Part shown: positions 1 to 7,681 of the stretch, piece after piece
Layout of the letters: each line of letters begins with the position of its first letter
How positions within the stretch are numbered: position 1 is the stretch's first letter
Source of the DNA: Bacillota bacterium
GTDB taxonomy: Bacteria > Bacillota > Bacilli > Lactobacillales > Streptococcaceae
Direction of reading: 5' to 3'
Assembly (NCBI GenBank): GCA_021781855.1
Contig: JAJXWC010000017.1
Coordinates: 6,991 to 17,992, forward strand
Length of the DNA: 11,002 bases
Position numbers and translations under genes: made by a program
The notes under the pieces: model-generated
What the model was told of the DNA's origin: nothing
Databases searched by the model: none
The model's input: the letters and a program-made list of their open reading frames with translations, nothing else

Positions 1-185
1 CTTTCTTCTCCCACAGATGTTAGGATATAACCTGATAGCTATGATATCAGGTCCCCATCTCGCTTTGCTATCCTCTCACTCTACGCGACTTCAGTCGATT
101 TTGTTAACCGACAGCGTAGTACTAGGTGCGTAGATAGCAGGCACTTGCAGGTTAAATCAAAAGTAAACTAGAAAGGAAATCTAAT
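1..185 (+). promoter_or_regulatory. Structured leader upstream of the pdh operon
   Basis: This stretch has no credible gene. It is rich in inverted repeats. ACCTGATA (30-37) pairs with TATCAGGT (45-52). CTACGC (81-86) can pair with either of two GCGTAG copies (114-119 or 128-133). TGCTAT (66-71) pairs with ATAGCA (134-139), next to the second copy, and GATAGC at 34-39 could compete for GCTATC at 67-72. A possible -10 TATAAC lies at 26-31, but its -35 (TTCTTC, 3-8) is poor, so the true promoter may be outside the window. The ribosome site AAAGGA (172-177) stands 8 nt before the pdhA ATG. The pairings are read from the sequence; a regulatory role is inferred. Confidence 0.45.
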
Positions 186-1310
186 ATGCCAAAAGCAAAA
201 CAAATTCTAGATTTCAAAGCACAAATTGAATTGCAAGACACTGCATTTCCAATGTTGCAAATCCTTAATGAAGAAGGAAAAATCGTTGATGAAGATGGTC
301 TTAAACGCGCCAATCTTTCTGACGAAAAACTCGTAGAGCTCTTTAAAAGTATGCTCTTTGCACGTCAAGTTGATATCCGCTGCATGAAACTCGCAAAACA
401 AGGCCGTATGGGATTTTTTGGTCCCCATGCAGGTCAAGAAGCTTCACAAATGGCCTCAGCATTTGCTTTCACAGATGAAGACTGGCTGTTCCCTGGCTAC
501 CGTGATTTGCCCCAAATTTACAGCAAAGGCTGGCCAGTTTGGAAGGGACTTCTTTGGAGCCGCGGACACCAACTCGGCAATGAGTACACAACTGACGAAG
601 GAAAACCTGTTAATTCTTGGTTTCCTCAAATCATCATCGGCGCTCAATATGTTGAAGCTGCTGGTGTAGCACTTGGACTCAAAAAACGTAAAAAAGATGC
701 TGTAGCCTTTGTTTATACAGGTGACGGCGGTTCATCACAAGGTGACACTTACGAAGGAATTAACTTTGCGTCAGCTTATAAGGCTCCTTTGGTCGCTTTC
801 ATCCAAAATAACGGTTATGCTATTTCAACACCTCGTAAGCTTCAAACAGCAGCGCAACATTTAGCTGCTAAAGGCTGGGCTGTTGGGGCACCTTCTATCG
901 TTGTTGATGGCATGGATGCTATCGCTATGTACCTTGCTTCTAAAGAAGCACGCGCTTGGGCGATTGCCGGTAATGGACCTGTTGTGATTGAAACAATCAC
1001 AAACCGTCTTGAGCCACATTCAACAGCAGGTGACGACCCACTTCGTTATCGTACTAAAGAAGAACTTGATGCTTGGTGGAAGAAAGAACCACTTATTCGC
1101 ATGCGTAATTTCCTCACTGAAAAAGGACTTTGGGATGCTGCTAAAGAAGAGGCATATGTTGCTGAACTTGATGCCCGTATTGACGCTGACATCAAGAAAG
1201 CAAATGCTGTAGATAAGCAAAAAATCTCTAGCTTCCTCAAAAATACACTTGAAGTACCAAGCCAAGTCATGGCTGAACAAATTGCAAAATTTGAAAGCGA
1301 GGGCAAATAA
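186..1310 (+). CDS. pdhA: Pyruvate dehydrogenase E1 component, alpha subunit
   Basis: This is the alpha chain of the thiamine-diphosphate E1 enzyme, which decarboxylates pyruvate and, with the beta chain, passes the acetyl group to the lipoyl arms of E2 in the cytoplasm. The protein has 374 residues, the usual size. The ThDP/magnesium motif runs from GDG at 179-181 to NN at 208-209, the normal spacing. The conserved phosphorylation-loop equivalent is HSTAGDD at 278-284, with RYR following. The N-terminal 45 residues are the less conserved arm typical of Gram-positive E1 alpha. The ATG at 186 is supported by AAAGGA 8 nt upstream. It is the first gene of pdhABCD. Unusually, 125 nt containing an inverted repeat separate it from pdhB. 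A branched-chain or acetoin E1 alpha is the alternative, but the set of four genes and the sequence fit PDH best. Confidence 0.96.
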   Translation: MPKAKQILDFKAQIELQDTAFPMLQILNEEGKIVDEDGLKRANLSDEKLVELFKSMLFARQVDIRCMKLAKQGRMGFFGPHAGQEASQMASAFAFTDEDWLFPGYRDLPQIYSKGWPVWKGLLWSRGHQLGNEYTTDEGKPVNSWFPQIIIGAQYVEAAGVALGLKKRKKDAVAFVYTGDGGSSQGDTYEGINFASAYKAPLVAFIQNNGYAISTPRKLQTAAQHLAAKGWAVGAPSIVVDGMDAIAMYLASKEARAWAIAGNGPVVIETITNRLEPHSTAGDDPLRYRTKEELDAWWKKEPLIRMRNFLTEKGLWDAAKEEAYVAELDARIDADIKKANAVDKQKISSFLKNTLEVPSQVMAEQIAKFESEGK

Positions 1311-1331
1311 CAAGAAGTGAACCCGATTGTT

Positions 1332-1407
1332 TTGAAGTAGTGCAAAACAAAGGATATAGTTTTGTACATTGTATAGATTCTATTTTATCTTTTTGCACCC
1401 ACTTCAA
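1332..1407. repeat. Imperfect inverted repeat in the pdhA-pdhB spacer
   Basis: The 125-nt spacer contains two arms, TTGAAGTAGTGCAAAA (1332-1347) and TTTTGCACCCACTTCAA (1391-1407). They pair as 7 bp, a small internal loop with one G-C pair, and 7 bp, around 43 nt. The right arm and its flank to 1425 resemble 7838-7882 upstream of araT (roughly 36 of 45 positions by eye, including 13 identical at ATTTTATCTTTTT). That suggests a dispersed element rather than a pdh-specific signal. No convincing promoter is visible in the spacer. The pdhB ribosome site TAGGAG follows the element. Confidence 0.6.
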
Positions 1408-1435
1408 GAAGGGGAAACTCAGTTAGGAGAAAAAT

Positions 1436-2416
1436 ATGGCAAAGAAAACTTATATTGCAGCAATCACAGAAGCGCTTGATTTAGCACTTGAAAAAGATGA
1501 AAATACATTGATTTTTGGTGAAGATGTCGGACAAAACGGTGGTGTTTTCCGTGCGACTGATGGTCTCCAAGCAAAATATGGCGAGGACCGTGTTTTTAAC
1601 ACACCACTTGCCGAATCAGGTATCGGCGGCTTAGCAATCGGTCTTGCTACACAAGGCTATAAGCCAATTATGGAAATTCAATTCGGAACATTTATTTACG
1701 AAGTTTTTGATTCTATTGCAGGTCAAATGAGCCGTACACGTTACCGTTTCAACAATACCCGCCACAATGCGATTGTGATGCGTACACCTTATGGTATCGG
1801 AACGAAAACACCCGAGATGCATGCGGATACGATTGAGGGATTGCTTTCACAAATTCCTGGTTTACGTGTTGTTATGCCTTCAAATCCTGCAGATGCAAAA
1901 GGTCTGCTTCTTGCTTCTATCGAAAATAATGACCCTGTTATGTTCCTTGAAAACCTTCATCTCTATCGCTCTCTCAAAGGCGAAGTTCCAGAAGGATATT
2001 ATACAACACCTTTGGATAAGGCTGCTGTAGCAAAAGAAGGAACAGACGTTTCAATTATTACTTACGGTGGAACGGTTCCGCTTGCTTTGAAAGCTGCTGA
2101 AGAACTTGAAAAAGACGGAATCAGCGCAGAAGTGCTTGATTTACGTACGGTTGCACCACTTGATATTGAAGCAATCGGTGCGACTGTTAAGAAAACTGGT
2201 CGTGTTGTCATTGTTCAAGAGGCTCAACGTACTGCTGGTATCGGCGCAAATGTTATGGCTGAAATTGCTGAACGTTTTGTGCTTGATTTACAGGCGCCAA
2301 TCGGTCGTGTTGCAGGTCCTGATTCTATCTTCCCATTCTCATCTGCTGAAAATGACTGGTTGGTAAAAGATACAGATATCGTGAACAAAGTTAAAGAGGT
2401 GGTAAATTATGACTGA
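1436..2416 (+). CDS. pdhB: Pyruvate dehydrogenase E1 component, beta subunit
   Basis: This is the beta chain of E1. It completes the heterotetramer active site with PdhA and binds E2. The protein has 326 residues, the standard length for Gram-positive E1 beta. The catalytic glutamate that activates ThDP is E60 in PLAESGIGG. The conserved loop MRTPYGIGTKTPEMHA places its histidine at 129. The C-terminal transketolase-like domain is marked by LDLRTVAPLD (234-243). The start ATG at 1436 follows TAGGAG at a normal distance. The last 8 nt overlap the start of pdhC, and the pdhC ribosome site lies inside the pdhB coding sequence, so the two are probably translationally coupled. The loop reads GIGTKTPE where many E1 beta chains have GGG or GGGIHSPE; I take this as family variation. 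Confidence 0.96.
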   Translation: MAKKTYIAAITEALDLALEKDENTLIFGEDVGQNGGVFRATDGLQAKYGEDRVFNTPLAESGIGGLAIGLATQGYKPIMEIQFGTFIYEVFDSIAGQMSRTRYRFNNTRHNAIVMRTPYGIGTKTPEMHADTIEGLLSQIPGLRVVMPSNPADAKGLLLASIENNDPVMFLENLHLYRSLKGEVPEGYYTTPLDKAAVAKEGTDVSIITYGGTVPLALKAAEELEKDGISAEVLDLRTVAPLDIEAIGATVKKTGRVVIVQEAQRTAGIGANVMAEIAERFVLDLQAPIGRVAGPDSIFPFSSAENDWLVKDTDIVNKVKEVVNYD

Positions 2417-3995
2417 AATTTTCAAAATGCCTGACATTGGCGAAGGAATGGCTGAGGGCGATATCGCAAACTGGCTTGTTAAAGTCGGAGATGTAGTCAA
2501 AGAAGATGACCCTGTTGCTGAAGTGCAAAATGACAAGCTTATGCAGGAAATTTTGTCGCCTTACTCTGGTAAGGTCACAAAATTATTTGTTGAAGCAGGT
2601 ACAACAGTTGCTGTTGGTGAACCTTTGATTGAATATGACGGAGACGGCTCTGGTGCTGCTACTGCGGCGCCTGCTCCTAGTGTTGAAGCAGCTCCCGTTG
2701 CTGCAGCACCTGCTGCAGATGCTTTGATTTTCACAATGCCTGATATCGGTGAAGGTATGGCTGAGGGTGATATCGCAAACTGGCTTGTTAAAGTCGGAGA
2801 TGAGGTCAAAGAAGACGACCCTGTTGCTGAAGTACAAAACGATAAGCTTATGCAAGAAATTTTGTCACCTTACTCTGGCAAAATCACAAAACTATTCGTT
2901 GAAGCAGGTACGACAGTTGCCGTTGGTGAGCCTTTGATTGAATACAATGGAAATGGAGCTTCAGTTGCTGCTCCTGCTCCAACCGCCGCTCCTGTGGCAC
3001 AAGATGCTCCTGTTGCCGCTCCTACTGGAGAAGTTCAATTTACAAAAACTGGTGCTCTCGGTCGTGTGCTTGCTATGCCTTCTGTTCGTCATTATGCTCG
3101 CAAAGCAGGTATTGATTTAACTTTGGTTCCTGCTACTGGTCGTCATGGTCATACAACACTTGCTGATGTTAAGGCTTTCGAGTCTGGTAAAGTCGCACCT
3201 GTATCTGCTCCCGCTGCGGAAGTTGCTCCTGCTGCTCCTAAAGCAGAAACTGCAAAAGCTGCTGAAAAAGCGCCTGCAGTCAAATCTGGCGCTACTGATG
3301 AACGTGTCGCAATGAATCCAACACGTAAGGTTGTCTCAAAAGTGATGACCGCACAACATACGCATATTCCACCTGTTACAAACTTTGACCAAGTTGAAGT
3401 TTCTAAACTCGTGAAACACCGTTCGGCATTCAAAGATGCTGCGGCTAAACAAGACATCAAGTTGACTTATCTCGCTTATGTTGCAAAAGCTCTGGCTACT
3501 ACTGCTCATAAATTCCCAGATATCAACGCTTCTGTTGACTACGAAAAACAAGAAATCGTTTACCACGAACATGTCAATGTCGGTATTGCCGTTAATGCAC
3601 CTACTGGTTTGTACGTTCCTGTTATTCATGAAGCCGAAAATAAATCCATTCTTGAAATTGCAAAAGAAATTGCTGATTTAGCAGCTGCTACACGTGATGG
3701 GTCATTGAAGCCTGCACAGATGCAAGGCTCTACGATTACAATTTCTAATATCGGCTCTGCTCGCGGAACTTGGTTCACACCTATTATCAATGGCTCTGAT
3801 GTCGTGATTTTGGGACTTGGTTCAATTGTGAAAGAACCTATCGTGAACGCTGAAGGTGAAATTGTCGTTGGCCAAAACATGAAATTGTCAATGACTTATG
3901 ACCACCGTTTGATTGACGGTATGTTGGGTCAAACTTCATTGAATTACTTGAAGTCGCTTTTGGCTGACCCTGAGTTTATGTTGATGGAAATCTAA
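2409..3995 (+). CDS. pdhC: Pyruvate dehydrogenase E2, dihydrolipoamide acetyltransferase with two lipoyl domains
   Basis: This is the core of the complex. Its lipoyl arms carry the acetyl group from E1 to CoA and then bring reduced lipoamide to E3. The protein has 528 residues. Lipoyl domain 1 covers about 2-78 with lipoylated K43 in QNDKLMQE, followed by an Ala/Pro linker. Lipoyl domain 2 covers about 105-181 with K146 in the same motif, followed by a second Ala/Pro linker. The E1/E3-binding domain is about 216-256, and a third linker follows to about 295. The catalytic domain runs to the end, with H499 and D503 in the DHRLIDG motif. The two lipoyl domains are almost identical. In the binding domain the usual GRI/GRV element reads GHTT (residues 247-250). 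The start overlaps pdhB by 8 nt and has a strong GAGGTGG site inside pdhB. Confidence 0.97.
   Translation: MTEIFKMPDIGEGMAEGDIANWLVKVGDVVKEDDPVAEVQNDKLMQEILSPYSGKVTKLFVEAGTTVAVGEPLIEYDGDGSGAATAAPAPSVEAAPVAAAPAADALIFTMPDIGEGMAEGDIANWLVKVGDEVKEDDPVAEVQNDKLMQEILSPYSGKITKLFVEAGTTVAVGEPLIEYNGNGASVAAPAPTAAPVAQDAPVAAPTGEVQFTKTGALGRVLAMPSVRHYARKAGIDLTLVPATGRHGHTTLADVKAFESGKVAPVSAPAAEVAPAAPKAETAKAAEKAPAVKSGATDERVAMNPTRKVVSKVMTAQHTHIPPVTNFDQVEVSKLVKHRSAFKDAAAKQDIKLTYLAYVAKALATTAHKFPDINASVDYEKQEIVYHEHVNVGIAVNAPTGLYVPVIHEAENKSILEIAKEIADLAAATRDGSLKPAQMQGSTITISNIGSARGTWFTPIINGSDVVILGLGSIVKEPIVNAEGEIVVGQNMKLSMTYDHRLIDGMLGQTSLNYLKSLLADPEFMLMEI
2427..2945 (+). repeat. Direct repeat: two near-identical lipoyl domain coding segments
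   Basis: Nucleotides 2427-2636 and 2736-2945 encode residues 7-76 and 110-179 of PdhC, at an offset of 309 nt (103 codons). By eye the protein copies differ only at residues 29/132 (V/E) and 56/159 (V/I) over 70 residues. The DNA differs at many more positions, almost all silent third bases, for example in the QNDKLMQE codons. Long exact DNA blocks remain, such as the stretch encoding DIANWLVKVGD. Confidence 0.9.
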
Positions 3996-4008
3996 TCAAT
4001 TTATTTCC

Positions 4009-4037
4009 GAAAACTGTTCTATTGCGGGACAGTTTTC
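4009..4037 (+). promoter_or_regulatory. Intercistronic hairpin between pdhC and pdhD
   Basis: GAAAACTGT (4009-4017) pairs perfectly with ACAGTTTTC (4029-4037), extended inward by one G-U and one C-G pair. It begins 13 nt after the pdhC stop. No T run follows (TCTAC instead), so it is not a normal intrinsic terminator. It could mark an RNA end, protect the pdhABC message or tune the pdhD level. That role is inference; the fold is read directly. Confidence 0.65.
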
Positions 4038-4082
4038 TACATAGAGGATTTTCAATTTGAAAGTAATGAAAGAGGTAAAATA

Positions 4083-5504
4083 ATGGTTGTTGGTGCACAA
4101 GCAACAGATGTTGATTTGGTTGTTATTGGTTCAGGCCCTGGTGGTTACGTTGCAGCAATTCGTGCCGCTGAATTAGGTAAAAAAGTTACAATTATTGAAA
4201 AAGATAATGTCGGTGGTGTTTGTCTGAATATCGGTTGTATTCCTTCAAAGGCTTTGATTAACGTAGGTCACCACTATAGTGAATCTTTGGAAGCTCAAGC
4301 AAAGGAAAATCCTTTCGGTTTGTCTATGAGTGATGTTAAACTTGACTGGGCAGCTGCGCAAAAATGGAAAGATGAGAAAGTTGTTAATCAACTAACAGGC
4401 GGCGTTAAAATGCTGCTTAAAAAGCATAAAGTTGAAGTTATCAAAGGAACAGCCGAATTCGTTGACAATGAAACACTCAACGTTGAAATGGAAGATGGTT
4501 TCAAACTTCTTCACTTCAATGATGTGATTATTGCGACTGGTTCTCGTCCTATTGAGATTCCACCTTTCCCATTCGGCGGTCGGATTATTGATTCTACGGG
4601 AGCATTAAGCTTGCCCGAAGTACCTAAACATCTCGTGATTGTCGGTGGCGGTGTTATTGGTTCGGAGCTTGGCGGTGCTTATCGTATGCTTGGTTCTAAG
4701 ATTACGATTGTTGAAGGTCTTGACCATATCTTGAACGGTTTTGACAAAGAAATGTCTGATATTATCGCAAAACGTGTTAAAGCAGCCGGTTCAGAAATCT
4801 TTACTTCAGCAATGGCAAAATCTGCGGTTCAGACCGACAAAGATGTCACTTTGACTTTTGAAGTTGATGGCAAAGAACAAACCGTAACAGGTGATTATTT
4901 GCTCGTTTCTGTTGGACGCCGTCCAAATACGGATTTGATTGGTCTCAATAATACGGATGTGAAATTGACTGACCGTGGTTTGATTGAAGTTAATGATTCT
5001 TACGCAACAAATGTGCCTCACATTTATGCGATTGGTGACGTTGTGCCTGGTCCTATGCTTGCACACAAGGCTTCATTCCAAGCGAAAGTTGCTGCCGCTG
5101 CGATTGCTGGTGCTGAAGACAGCGTGGACTTGCATATCGCAATGCCTGCTGTGGCTTACACAACAACTGAACTTGCTACAGTTGGTGAAACGCCTGATTC
5201 TGTTAAAGACCGCATGGACACGGTTAAGATTTCTAAATTCCCATTTGCAGCAAATGGTCGTGCGATTTCGATGAATGATACAACTGGTTTCCTGCGTTTG
5301 ATTACCGAGACAAAAGAAGGCGCAGTTATTGGTGCTCAAATCGTTGGTCCTGGTGCTTCCGATTTGATTTCAGGCTTAGCTTTGGCGATTGAAAATGGGT
5401 TGACAGCGAAAGATATCAGTTTGACCATCCAACCACACCCAACGCTTGGAGAAGCTATCATGGATACAGCCGAAGTTGCTGATGGATTGCCTATTCATGT
5501 TTGA
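4083..5504 (+). CDS. pdhD: Dihydrolipoamide dehydrogenase (E3 of the PDH complex)
   Basis: This flavoenzyme reoxidises the dihydrolipoyl arms of E2 and makes NADH. The protein has 473 residues and no N-terminal lipoyl domain, unlike many streptococcal E3 proteins. The FAD fingerprint is GSGPGG (16-21). The redox disulfide is C47 and C52 in GGVCLNIGCIPS. The NAD site is GGGVIGSELG (188-197), a second FAD contact is AIGDV (316-320), and the catalytic base is H452 in the C-terminal HPTLGE motif, paired with E457. The ribosome site AAAGAGG ends 7 nt before the ATG. It is separated from pdhC by 87 nt that hold a hairpin and a mini-ORF, and ends at a strong terminator. As the only E3 in the operon it should serve PDH, but it could also serve other 2-oxoacid complexes. 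Confidence 0.97.
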   Translation: MVVGAQATDVDLVVIGSGPGGYVAAIRAAELGKKVTIIEKDNVGGVCLNIGCIPSKALINVGHHYSESLEAQAKENPFGLSMSDVKLDWAAAQKWKDEKVVNQLTGGVKMLLKKHKVEVIKGTAEFVDNETLNVEMEDGFKLLHFNDVIIATGSRPIEIPPFPFGGRIIDSTGALSLPEVPKHLVIVGGGVIGSELGGAYRMLGSKITIVEGLDHILNGFDKEMSDIIAKRVKAAGSEIFTSAMAKSAVQTDKDVTLTFEVDGKEQTVTGDYLLVSVGRRPNTDLIGLNNTDVKLTDRGLIEVNDSYATNVPHIYAIGDVVPGPMLAHKASFQAKVAAAAIAGAEDSVDLHIAMPAVAYTTTELATVGETPDSVKDRMDTVKISKFPFAANGRAISMNDTTGFLRLITETKEGAVIGAQIVGPGASDLISGLALAIENGLTAKDISLTIQPHPTLGEAIMDTAEVADGLPIHV

Positions 5505-5513
5505 TTTTTGAAT

Positions 5514-5549
5514 AAAAAACTTTCTGACCATCTTGTCAGAAAGTTTTTT
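5514..5549. terminator. Bidirectional terminator between pdhD and recO
   Basis: AAAAAACTTTCTGAC (5514-5528) and GTCAGAAAGTTTTTT (5535-5549) form a perfect 15-bp stem with a 6-nt loop. It has a T run on each strand, so it can end both the rightward pdh message and the leftward recO message, whose stop codon is 26 nt away. Confidence 0.93.
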
Positions 5550-5574
5550 GTTTTGATGGAATGGTCAAACCGTT

Positions 5575-6336
5575 TTATTTCATAATCTCCGCCCAGCCGC
5601 TCATTCCGTCAAGAAATTTTTTTGATTTTAGGTGAATGCCGACGTATTCATCATAAATTCCGTCAAGAAATTGGCGGATTTTTTGCTTCATTTCGGGTTT
5701 AACGGAAATTTTTTCGAGTTGCTCAAGCGAAATTTCCTGAAAAAGATGGCACAAATAGATGACATTGGGGTCAAGATGTGAGCGGCGCAAATCTTCGTCA
5801 AAATGTTTTTTGCACAAACAACCGCTGAATTTATAAGAAAAGTCGAATGGGCCCATTGTGGTATGACAAAACGCACATTCAGTAAAATTAAGTGAAATCC
5901 CAAAGCGCGACAAAATCTGCAACTCAAAGATATTCGTGATGATTTCCTTGTCAAAGTCCTTATCAAGCAACTCAAGACTGCGAATCAGGAAGCCATAGAG
6001 CGCCGCATCGTACTGATTGTCCGCAATCGCACTATCAGCAAGACTAATGATATAGCTAGCATGAGCATTTACAAAAAGGTCTGACGCAATATGTTTGTAA
6101 GTTGCGGTCTCGCTCACATCATCAATGAAGCTAAATCCGTCATCATTGATGGTAGCGAGTAAATTTGAGGCTGTAAAATTTTGCAATGAGCTAGCAAAAC
6201 GAGATTTTCCAAAATTTTTGACAAAAAACATCCGCTTGCCAAAACTTTCAGTGAAAATCTTGACCAGTTTGTCTTTTTCCTTGTAATTTTGACTGTAAAG
6301 GACAAGACCGCGCGTTTCGACATTTCTTAGCGGCAT
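5575..6336 (-). CDS. recO: DNA repair protein RecO
   Basis: RecO is a recombination mediator. It binds single-stranded DNA and works with RecR and RecF to load RecA at gaps. The family has an N-terminal OB fold and a mostly helical C-terminal part with a zinc site. With the start chosen here the protein has 253 residues. The OB-fold region begins with the typical RNVETRGLVL near the N-terminus, and a CxxC...CxC cluster lies at C154, C157, C173 and C175. A longer frame begins with an ATG at 6351, but the AAAGGAG ribosome site lies between that ATG and the ATG at 6336, four bases before the latter. No ribosome site precedes 6351, so 6336 is preferred. It lies downstream of araT and is probably expressed from its own promoter after the araT terminator. 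Confidence 0.9.
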   Translation of the reverse strand: MPLRNVETRGLVLYSQNYKEKDKLVKIFTESFGKRMFFVKNFGKSRFASSLQNFTASNLLATINDDGFSFIDDVSETATYKHIASDLFVNAHASYIISLADSAIADNQYDAALYGFLIRSLELLDKDFDKEIITNIFELQILSRFGISLNFTECAFCHTTMGPFDFSYKFSGCLCKKHFDEDLRRSHLDPNVIYLCHLFQEISLEQLEKISVKPEMKQKIRQFLDGIYDEYVGIHLKSKKFLDGMSGWAEIMK

Positions 6337-6440
6337 AGGGCTCCTTTCCATGACTCAACAAGCGCCTGACGACAAGGAAATCTTGTCTTGCAAGCACTCG
6401 CACAGCCTTTTTATTGAACTTTTTTCTTTTCGTTTATTTT

Positions 6441-6449
6441 ATTATAGCA
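6441..6449 (-). promoter_or_regulatory. Candidate recO promoter (extended -10)
   Basis: On the minus strand TGCTATAAT is a perfect TATAAT with the TGn extension, directly after the araT terminator T run. The -35 is weak, which is acceptable for extended -10 promoters. Transcription would start near 6434. The leader then contains GACAAG (6371-6376) paired with CTTGTC (6382-6387), a short hairpin of unknown role. Confidence 0.5.
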
Positions 6450-6488
6450 AAAAAATCAGCGCTAACAGATAGAGCAGCGCCGATTTTT
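6449..6488 (-). terminator. araT terminator
   Basis: Plus-strand arms 6451-6463 and 6476-6488 pair over 13 positions. On the minus-strand RNA the single non-Watson-Crick position is a G-U pair. The loop is 12 nt and a seven-base T run follows on the minus strand. It sits 17 nt after the araT stop codon. A run of T also lies on the plus-strand side. Confidence 0.88.
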
Positions 6489-6504
6489 CATTTTGACCGC
6501 TGCA

Positions 6505-7680
6505 TCAACCACGCTCAGCAGCAACATAGGCAGCTAAACGCTGCATGACAATTTCAATATTTTCCATTGAAGCAGCATAAGACAGGCGAACAAAGCCCTC
6601 GCCGTACTGCCCAAAGCTGATACCTGGAATAATGGCAACCGCCTGTTTTTGTGCAAAATCTACACAAAAATCAAACGAATTCTGGTTCAAATCCGCAGGA
6701 ATTTTGGCAAAAATGTAAAATGCACCGTCAGGTTTGATGATTTTAAACCCTAGAGGTTCCATGTGCGAAATAATGTAGTCGCGCCGCTTGATGTACTCGG
6801 CTTTCATTGGCGACGCATCATCTTGTCCGTCCCGAAGTGCGGCAATCGCGGCAAATTGTGACTGCGTACTTGCTGAAGTCACAAGGTACTGGTGTGTCTT
6901 GATGAGTTGTGCCGTCAGAATCGCAGGCGCAAAAATCAATCCAATCCGCCAACCTGTCATCGCATGCGATTTCGACAGACCATTGAGCAAAATCGTCTGC
7001 TCAGGTGCATATTCAGCGATTGAAACATGAGGCTCACCTGTGTAATTTAGCTCGCTATAAACTTCGTCAGCAATGACAAAAACCTCGTGACGTTTGACCA
7101 CTTCGGCAAGTGCTGCAATCTGCTCCCGCGTGTAAGTCACGCCCGTCGGATTAGCAGGGTAATTAAGAATAATAGCTTTAACTTTTCCAGCATGTGCTGT
7201 AAGCGATTTTTCGAGCATCTCAGGCGTCAAAACAAAATCATTTGCCGTTGTATCAATCTCAATCAAATGTCCGCCAGCAAGCGTAATCAGTGGCTCATAG
7301 CCGGGATAAGCCGGTGCAGGAATCAACACCTCGTCGCCCGCCACCAAAATGGACAGTAAAGTCGCCGAAATCGCTTCAGTTACCCCGACGGTCACCAAAA
7401 TTTCATTTTCAGGATGATAAGTCAGTTTGTATTTTTTTTGTACAAAATCAGCCGCTGCTTGTCGCAAATCCAACAAACCCGCCATCCCTGTATAATGGCT
7501 CTGATTGGCCTCAATAGCAGCGATTCCTGCTCCCTTGACATGCTCAGGCGTATAGAAATCAGGCTCTCCCAAAGTCATTTTGATGATGCCTGGAATCGTT
7601 GACACTTGCTGGTCAAATTGACGAATGAGTGAAACGGCGATTTTATCCAGATTTGGATTGAATTTTGTTGTTAAGTCCAT
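6505..7680 (-). CDS. araT: Aminotransferase, probably aromatic amino acid aminotransferase AraT
   Basis: This is a PLP-dependent class I aminotransferase of the I-gamma type. In lactococci AraT transfers amino groups from aromatic amino acids, leucine and methionine to 2-oxoglutarate, a first step of aroma formation and the last step of Phe/Tyr synthesis. The protein has 391 residues. The LGEPDFYTP motif is at 37-45, NYPANPTG at 173-180, the PLP-pyridine aspartate D205 in IADEVY, the Schiff-base lysine K237 in NGLSKSHAMTGWR, and the substrate-carboxylate arginine R365 in FVRLSYA. The ATG at 7680 has a GAGGGGGA site upstream. The gene lies just upstream of recO, the order I know from Lactococcus and Streptococcus. 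The substrate range is inferred from similarity and synteny; an aspartate or alanine aminotransferase remains possible. Confidence 0.88.
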   Translation of the reverse strand: MDLTTKFNPNLDKIAVSLIRQFDQQVSTIPGIIKMTLGEPDFYTPEHVKGAGIAAIEANQSHYTGMAGLLDLRQAAADFVQKKYKLTYHPENEILVTVGVTEAISATLLSILVAGDEVLIPAPAYPGYEPLITLAGGHLIEIDTTANDFVLTPEMLEKSLTAHAGKVKAIILNYPANPTGVTYTREQIAALAEVVKRHEVFVIADEVYSELNYTGEPHVSIAEYAPEQTILLNGLSKSHAMTGWRIGLIFAPAILTAQLIKTHQYLVTSASTQSQFAAIAALRDGQDDASPMKAEYIKRRDYIISHMEPLGFKIIKPDGAFYIFAKIPADLNQNSFDFCVDFAQKQAVAIIPGISFGQYGEGFVRLSYAASMENIEIVMQRLAAYVAAERG

Positions 7681-7681
7681 A

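Noticed and set aside
1020..1369. Minus-strand open frames of 97-107 codons opposite pdhA
   Set aside because: Their composition mirrors pdhA codon bias, starts are unsupported, and pdhA itself is certain.
1362..1390. Internal promoter before pdhB (TTGTAC and TATAGA or TATTTT)
   Set aside because: Spacing between the boxes is wrong for each combination, and the bases belong to the inverted repeat.
7290..7602. Plus-strand open frames of 60-90 codons opposite araT
   Set aside because: They lie antisense to a well-supported enzyme gene, with no ribosome sites and no recognisable protein features.
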